This document shows, one piece after another, positions 4,931 to 8,784 of a stretch of DNA of 8,784 nucleotides; the first letter of the stretch is position 1, and each line of letters starts with the position of its first letter. Below the pieces are notes generated by a model. The model saw only the letters and a program-made list of their open reading frames with translations. It was not told the DNA's origin and ran no database searches. A program made the position numbers and the translations under genes. The stretch covers positions 1 through 8,784 of the forward strand of contig CAJTTI010000051.1 of NCBI GenBank assembly GCA_910579225.1. The letters are read 5' to 3'. This DNA comes from an uncultured Lachnospiraceae bacterium (GTDB lineage: Bacteria > Bacillota > Clostridia > Lachnospirales > Lachnospiraceae).

Positions 4931-5807
4931 TTCCGCTCCTCCATTCCTCAAAACCCGTCAGGCTCATCTGCCCTTCCACCTGGAAATCCTCCATCCACCA
5001 GGAAAACACATCCTCCGCCGTCCGCCATCTGGTCTTTCCTCCGTCCCTGTGGATCACCTCCAGCATCCGCCCGAAGGCCTTCGTATAGGCATGCCGGTAG
5101 GTGGGGAACAGGGCAAACTCCTTCCACCGGGTCTTCCCCGCCATGGGGCAGCCGATGCAGCCTACCCGGAAGAAGCCCATCTCATACAGCGGGTTCATGG
5201 GGAGCCGCTCACTGCGGATGTATTCCCATACATCCCGGTCCGTCCAGTCCACGATGGGATTGCAGATCCGCTTGCCCTTCAGGGCGCAGCTCTCAAACAG
5301 CCTCCGATTGTCATCATTGTCATTGTTCAGGATGATCTTCTTCTGAGGGTCAGACGTGAAATTTTCATACACGCCCCGGTTATTTTTTCGTTTCACGCTC
5401 TCTGCCCACCGGACCCCGGTGGTGATGAAACGATCCCGGCAGGTGGCCTCCTTTAATACCTGGCAGCAGTACCGCTGCAGCCTGGTAGGCGGAAATTTCT
5501 TCATGGGAATCAGCGTCCACATGGTGACCCGCTCCCCCTTGTACACGGGATAGTTTATTTTGCAGGGCACTCCCTGCTCCTCCAGTCTCCGGAAGGTTTC
5601 CCGCACATAATAAATGGTCTGGGGCGCGTCTGCCGTGGTCAGGTTATGCTGCACCTCATAGGGGATGCCGGCCCGTCTCACGATCTCCCGGCACACACAG
5701 CTGTCTTTTCCTCCACTGTCCGTGACTACCAGGGGACTTCCATACAGGGCGAAGGACATCTGGGACGCTGTCCTCGCCCGCTCGATCGCTTTCTGCTCTA
5801 AATCCAT
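4920..5807 (-). CDS. PAPS reductase / ATP-pyrophosphatase family protein with Fe-S-type cysteines
   Basis: A 295-residue cytoplasmic enzyme of the adenine-nucleotide alpha-hydrolase superfamily. The ATP-binding PP-loop SGGKDS is at 31-36. HNLTTADAP (54-62) and TTGVRWAES (129-137) match the PAPS-reductase fold. A Cys-Cys pair (114-115) and a GCIGCP motif (Cys 217 and 220) have the CC...CxxC layout that binds a [4Fe-4S] cluster in APS reductases and DndC-type proteins. PTRLQRYCC, CNPIVDWTD and NPLYEMGF add support. Full family length and all key residues are intact. Family members adenylate a substrate or reduce sulfonucleotides; on mobile elements the substrate is unknown. With no cysE/cysD or dndBDE genes here, sulfate assimilation or full phosphorothioation is unlikely. 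The ATG at 5807 has only a weak ribosome binding site but no other in-frame start is near. It leads the middle block after a terminator. Confidence 0.88.
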   Translation of the reverse strand: MDLEQKAIERARTASQMSFALYGSPLVVTDSGGKDSCVCREIVRRAGIPYEVQHNLTTADAPQTIYYVRETFRRLEEQGVPCKINYPVYKGERVTMWTLIPMKKFPPTRLQRYCCQVLKEATCRDRFITTGVRWAESVKRKNNRGVYENFTSDPQKKIILNNDNDDNRRLFESCALKGKRICNPIVDWTDRDVWEYIRSERLPMNPLYEMGFFRVGCIGCPMAGKTRWKEFALFPTYRHAYTKAFGRMLEVIHRDGGKTRWRTAEDVFSWWMEDFQVEGQMSLTGFEEWRSGNED

Positions 5808-5871
5808 CCAAAAGGGAGTCAGATATCTTTTCCCTGGCCAGGAACCCCGCCTCCTTTCTTTCTGGTCTTGC

Positions 5872-5883
5872 TTGTGCGCACAA
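5872..5883. promoter_or_regulatory. 12-bp perfect palindrome next to the terminator
   Basis: TTGTGCGCACAA is fully self-complementary and overlaps the start of the terminator's T run. It lies about 65 bases before the PAPS-reductase-like start, where an operator could be. No clear promoter is seen beside it, so an operator role is only possible. Confidence 0.3.
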
Positions 5884-5906
5884 AAAAAGCGCTGGTTCGT
5901 CAGCGC
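5882..5906 (-). terminator. Rho-independent terminator of the right-hand operon
   Basis: On the minus strand, GCGCTG (5901-5906) and CAGCGC (5889-5894) form a 6-bp GC-rich stem around a 6-base loop, followed at once by seven T (5882-5888). It lies about 40 bases after the stop codon of the ArdA fusion gene and separates the two transcription blocks. Confidence 0.8.
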
Positions 5907-5945
5907 CGCAGTCCTTTCCTTATTTTCTTTTCTGTTTCTGCTTTT

Positions 5946-7592
5946 TTACATCCTTATCTCAAATCCGCCCACCTCCCTTCCGAATTCCTCCTCCGTCATC
6001 AGAGACAGGCTCTCTCCCCGCTCCGTATCCCAGAACCCCGCATGGAACCGGATATTCCCCGCATTCAGGGTACGGCTGGCAAACAGGTCTCCCCAACCAT
6101 GGGCGGCAATCTCTTTCCATTCCTCCTTGAGTCCTGACAGCTCCTGTTCGGTCAGCTCTCCTTTTGTACAGATCTGGGCGACTCCCCACAGCTGTCCCTG
6201 ATGTCCCTCCACATCCGGGACGATGAATGAGATCTTCCCCGACAGAAGCTGGTTATAGAGGGTCTCCGCCAGGCCGCCTGCCCCGTACTCCCGCATGCTC
6301 TTTGCGATCTCCTTCCGGATCACGGTCTGGAATGCCGGCATCTTCTCCCCATGAAGGAGCGCGGGGAAAAGAGGATATCCTGCAAAGGTGGTCAGGGTCA
6401 GGGGGCTGTACAGCTTCAGTTCCTGTCTTTCTCCATGATCCAGACAGATCGGATGTTCCCGGTTGACCACCACGCCATAGAACGTTTCCGCCGCCCCGGT
6501 CTCCCGGATCTTCTCCTGCCCGTACCTGCGGTAATCGAAATGATCTTTCAGTCCTTCCGGAATGGAAAAGCCTGCCTGCTCCAGATAGTAGTGTGCATAG
6601 CTTTCCGGTACCAAAAATGGAAATGGCAGAAGCTCGTAGGTCTGATGGTTCTGGATGATGCGGCAGCACTCCTCCATGGTTCCGGGGAGTTCCGCCTCCA
6701 GTGCTGCAAATGTCAGCTTCCAGTCAATCCCGGAACACGTCTCCATCTCTTCGATCACCTTTGCCGCCTGGTTCAGCTCTTCCAGAGTGCTGCAGGGCGG
6801 CAGATGTTCCAGCAGGCCGTCAATGGATGTGAAGATCTCCACTCTTTCCGGGATCTCTTCCGTGATTCCTGCCTGCCGTTTTTTCTCTGCCAGTTCCTGC
6901 TCCGGCAAGGGAAGTGCGAACCGGACATAACGGTCTTTGAAGGATTCCCGGATCAGAGTAACCGAAAAAATGCCCTGCTTCTTTTCCATTTTTTCTGTTT
7001 CCTGCCTCTTTTCTGTTTCCGATTCCTTTTCTCTGTTCTGCCCTTCCCCTGCGTCCGTATGTTCCATGAGATCTTTCCGTTTCTCCACATATCCGCCCTC
7101 TGTTAGATACCCCTGGCCTTCTTGCCGGAGCCGGCCAATCCCTGTATAGTCTACATAAACCTCCAGCCCCTCCGGAAGCTGTGAGGTCTCCTCCTGTGAC
7201 AGATATCTCCCCAGTTCCTCTAAACTTCCAATCTCCGGATGGAGCCGGTAGCGGTCCAGATGCCCCAGTGTCTCCAGGATCTGCTCCGCTGTATAGGGAG
7301 CTTCCAGCCGGAATGCCGCCTGGAACAGCATCTCTTCCTCCCCGTTCAGACTCCTCAGCCTTTCGGCCATCTGGTTGAGACGGCCCAGGTTTTTCGCCGG
7401 AAAGACTATTTCCCCCACCAGACGATTCTCCAGTTCCGGAAATTTTGAATCCACCGCTCCGATAAAGGGCAGCATAACTGATGGATGCTGCTCCTCCAGA
7501 CTCCGTCTGACCTGTTCTGCTTCCTCTTTCGTGGCCGGAAGCCGCATCCAGATCCCATCCTCCCAGTTTTCTCTTTTTACAAATATCCGCAA
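5946..7592 (-). CDS. Tandem ArdA-like antirestriction fusion with a C-terminal LYSPL/LWGV domain
   Basis: A 548-residue protein, about three times the usual ArdA length. Domain 1 (1-172) has the ArdA order: N-terminal strand region with LPATKEE, a middle helix region (LNQMAERLRSL, then MLFQAAF), HPEIGSLEELGRYL, and the closing YVDYTGIG (146-153) with GGYVEKR. It is acidic (about -12 net by my count), as expected for a DNA mimic that blocks type I restriction enzymes. A Glu/Lys-rich linker (about 175-206) is probably a helix or disordered. Domain 2 (207-378) repeats the pattern: STLEELNQAA, ESYAHYYLEQ, HFDYRRYG (351-358) and GVVVNR. Domain 3 (390-548) matches the stand-alone protein at 4400-4930: LYSPL, LWGV (468-471) and HGWGDLF (498-504). 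The start is TTG at 7592, with GGAGGAGGG (7599-7607) 6 nt upstream; the nearer ATG at 7597 opens a 6-codon frame. It lies 15 nt after the other ArdA-like gene and is followed by a terminator. Confidence 0.8.
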   Translation of the reverse strand: MRIFVKRENWEDGIWMRLPATKEEAEQVRRSLEEQHPSVMLPFIGAVDSKFPELENRLVGEIVFPAKNLGRLNQMAERLRSLNGEEEMLFQAAFRLEAPYTAEQILETLGHLDRYRLHPEIGSLEELGRYLSQEETSQLPEGLEVYVDYTGIGRLRQEGQGYLTEGGYVEKRKDLMEHTDAGEGQNREKESETEKRQETEKMEKKQGIFSVTLIRESFKDRYVRFALPLPEQELAEKKRQAGITEEIPERVEIFTSIDGLLEHLPPCSTLEELNQAAKVIEEMETCSGIDWKLTFAALEAELPGTMEECCRIIQNHQTYELLPFPFLVPESYAHYYLEQAGFSIPEGLKDHFDYRRYGQEKIRETGAAETFYGVVVNREHPICLDHGERQELKLYSPLTLTTFAGYPLFPALLHGEKMPAFQTVIRKEIAKSMREYGAGGLAETLYNQLLSGKISFIVPDVEGHQGQLWGVAQICTKGELTEQELSGLKEEWKEIAAHGWGDLFASRTLNAGNIRFHAGFWDTERGESLSLMTEEEFGREVGGFEIRM

Positions 7593-7607
7593 TGCATTCC
7601 CTCCTCC

Positions 7608-8198
7608 CTACTGTAGCTGGATCCCCTGAGTATGTTCTTCTTCCATCTCCGGCGCTTCCTCTTTCCGCACCACAAGACCGGTCTGTGTATAAGCGCAGCT
7701 GTGGGAGGCATAGTATTCTTCCCCGATGCCACGATAATCCAGATAAGGCCACACCTTCCTGGGGAACTCCATGATGCCGTTCTCCACCACATATCCTCCC
7801 AGCTCCCGGCCGCAGGTCACACCGGGGAAACACTCATACAGCTGCAGGCTGTCCGCCGCTTCCAGGACATCCCCGATGGTGGAGATGGGTCGGCAGTCCA
7901 GGATCCCGGAAAATTTCATCTGCTCTTCCCTGTCCATCCTCCCGATCTTTTCTGCCAGGCAGCTGATCTCCTGGAACCAGCCATCCGCAGGCAGATACTG
8001 TTCAAGGCCGGGGATGGGAGACTCCACTTTTGCGATCCGGAAGGGGATGCTGCTCTTTCCCCCATGCCCTCTGGTAAGAGAGAGCATCTTCTGCTCCGGC
8101 TTCTCCCTGCCGGAAAGCGGAAAGGTGAGTAAGACCCGATTGACCGGCCTTGTGGTATTTTCATACAGGATCTTTATGACGGGTTCTCTTTCTTCCAC
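7608..8198 (-). CDS. ArdA-like antirestriction protein
   Basis: A 196-residue protein close to ArdA length. Residues 18-70 form a strand-rich N-terminal region ending AKVESPIPGLEQYL; 73-100 are the middle helices (WFQEISCLAEKIGRM, then QMKFSGIL); 105-140 hold the ISTIGDVLEAADSLQLYECF segment and LGGYVVE; 151-159 (PYLDYRGIG) is the closing ArdA motif, followed by GLVVRK. ArdA proteins are dimeric, DNA-shaped acidic proteins that protect incoming element DNA from type I restriction. Here the net charge is only about -9 by my count, much of it in the tail (EEAPEMEEEH), so classical DNA mimicry is less certain. The start is GTG at 8198, with GAGAGGAGG ending 5 nt upstream. It lies 35 nt after the preceding gene and 15 nt before the tandem ArdA gene, so the two are surely co-expressed. 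Confidence 0.75.
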   Translation of the reverse strand: MEEREPVIKILYENTTRPVNRVLLTFPLSGREKPEQKMLSLTRGHGGKSSIPFRIAKVESPIPGLEQYLPADGWFQEISCLAEKIGRMDREEQMKFSGILDCRPISTIGDVLEAADSLQLYECFPGVTCGRELGGYVVENGIMEFPRKVWPYLDYRGIGEEYYASHSCAYTQTGLVVRKEEAPEMEEEHTQGIQLQ

Positions 8199-8233
8199 GA
8201 TTGCCTCCTCTCCATCCTGCCACTGTCAGGCAG

Positions 8234-8764
8234 CTATTCCATCTCCATCCCGCCCATCTCCGATTCTTCTTTTCCCGTGATGGTGACGTACTGGTCGATA
8301 ATGTTCAGTGCTTCATAGTAGTCCTGGCATCCGCCTCCGGTGATGCGCTTCTCCATTTCCTCCGCCTTATCCTCCATCCCGTTTTCCCGCAGGGTCCGGG
8401 CCGCAATTCCCATCAGGTTGAAGATGTTCCCATCCTCACCGATCAGCGCACAGTCCGGCCTCTCTGCCACAGCTTCATGGAGAAATCCTCCCAGCCGATT
8501 ATCTACATAATCGGACATCCATGTGCTGCCAAACTGGTAACGGGTCTTAAGCCTCCAGGCGGCCAGCTTTCCCATATCCAGCTTTTCTTCCCCAAAGAAA
8601 AAGAGCAGGTTGGTCTTCCCCTCATTCCGGAAAACCGCCACATCATCCAGCCGTTTCCCTTTGGGAAGGATCCCTTCCTGCTCCAGCATCTGGTTGATCC
8701 CGTCTGTCCACTCCTTCAGATCCCCGCCGCAGCCCTGGAGGACCAGACCTTCACGGCCATGCAT
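8234..8764 (-). CDS. Conserved uncharacterised accessory protein, possibly 5'-truncated
   Basis: From the first ATG, 176 residues. Two recognisable stretches: LVLQGCGGDLKEWTDGINQM (7-26) with GKTNLLFFF and FGSTWMSDYVDNRLGG (78-93), and then CALIGEDGNIFNLMGIAART (105-124) with DYYEALNIIDQYV. I know this pair of stretches from many Clostridia conjugative-element proteins of unknown function; the second half resembles a helical module found alone elsewhere. Predicted cytoplasmic, with no membrane segment. The ATG at 8764 has a GAGGA about 10 nt upstream, a marginal site. The frame stays open to the window edge (KEELRT before the Met), so the true start may lie outside. The gene ends 35 nt before the ArdA-like gene and seems to head the same operon. 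Confidence 0.75.
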   Translation of the reverse strand: MHGREGLVLQGCGGDLKEWTDGINQMLEQEGILPKGKRLDDVAVFRNEGKTNLLFFFGEEKLDMGKLAAWRLKTRYQFGSTWMSDYVDNRLGGFLHEAVAERPDCALIGEDGNIFNLMGIAARTLRENGMEDKAEEMEKRITGGGCQDYYEALNIIDQYVTITGKEESEMGGMEME

Positions 8765-8784
8765 CGTTCGGAGTTCCTCTTTTT

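Noticed and set aside
6820..7833. 337-codon minus-strand frame rich in Gly, Arg and Ser
   Set aside because: It is the shifted frame of the two ArdA-like genes; its composition is typical of an out-of-frame read and it has no ribosome binding site.
8218..8234. Small CTGCC/GGCAG inverted repeat between the first two genes
   Set aside because: A 5-bp stem with no T run in a 35-nt operon gap; not enough for a terminator or operator call.

Overview
The window looks like an accessory block of an integrative conjugative element (or a related plasmid or prophage-like island) from a gut Clostridia, most likely Lachnospiraceae-like. I infer this from the gene families, the strong GGAGG-type ribosome binding sites, the use of ATG, GTG and TTG starts, and the moderately GC-rich base composition (by eye, not counted). 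All eleven supported genes lie on the minus strand, so transcription runs from right to left. No relaxase, integrase, tRNA or rRNA gene, insertion sequence or CRISPR array is visible. The link to a mobile element therefore rests on gene content and must be confirmed from the flanks.

In transcription order, the right-hand block holds a conserved uncharacterised accessory protein (8234-8764), an ArdA-like antirestriction protein (7608-8198) and a 548-residue fusion (5946-7592). The fusion carries two ArdA-like domains followed by a third domain with LYSPL, LWGV and GWG motifs. A rho-independent terminator at 5882-5906 closes this block.

The middle block is tightly packed and partly overlapping. 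It begins with a PAPS-reductase/ATP-pyrophosphatase-family protein with Fe-S-type cysteines (4920-5807). A stand-alone copy of the fusion's third domain follows (4400-4930), then a DUF6075-like protein (3754-4386), a short ArdA-N-terminus-like domain joined to a very basic tail (3305-3760), a DUF6329-like two-module protein (2294-3271) and two DUF6103-like paralogues (1990-2232 and 1284-1955).

The left end has a ribbon-helix-helix protein (489-908) and a small helical protein (14-304). Each is preceded by a non-coding stretch rich in inverted repeats. In both stretches the mismatches and loops favour folding of the plus strand, which is the template strand for the genes downstream. This could mark an origin of transfer, a single-strand origin or promoter, or an unannotated structured RNA. 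It is the least explained part of the window.

The best overall reading is an antirestriction and establishment module carried by a conjugative element. Several ArdA-derived domains have been duplicated, fused or cut down and sit beside a possible nucleic-acid-modifying sulfur-transfer-type enzyme. Family names given as DUF numbers are from memory of sequence patterns and were not searched.
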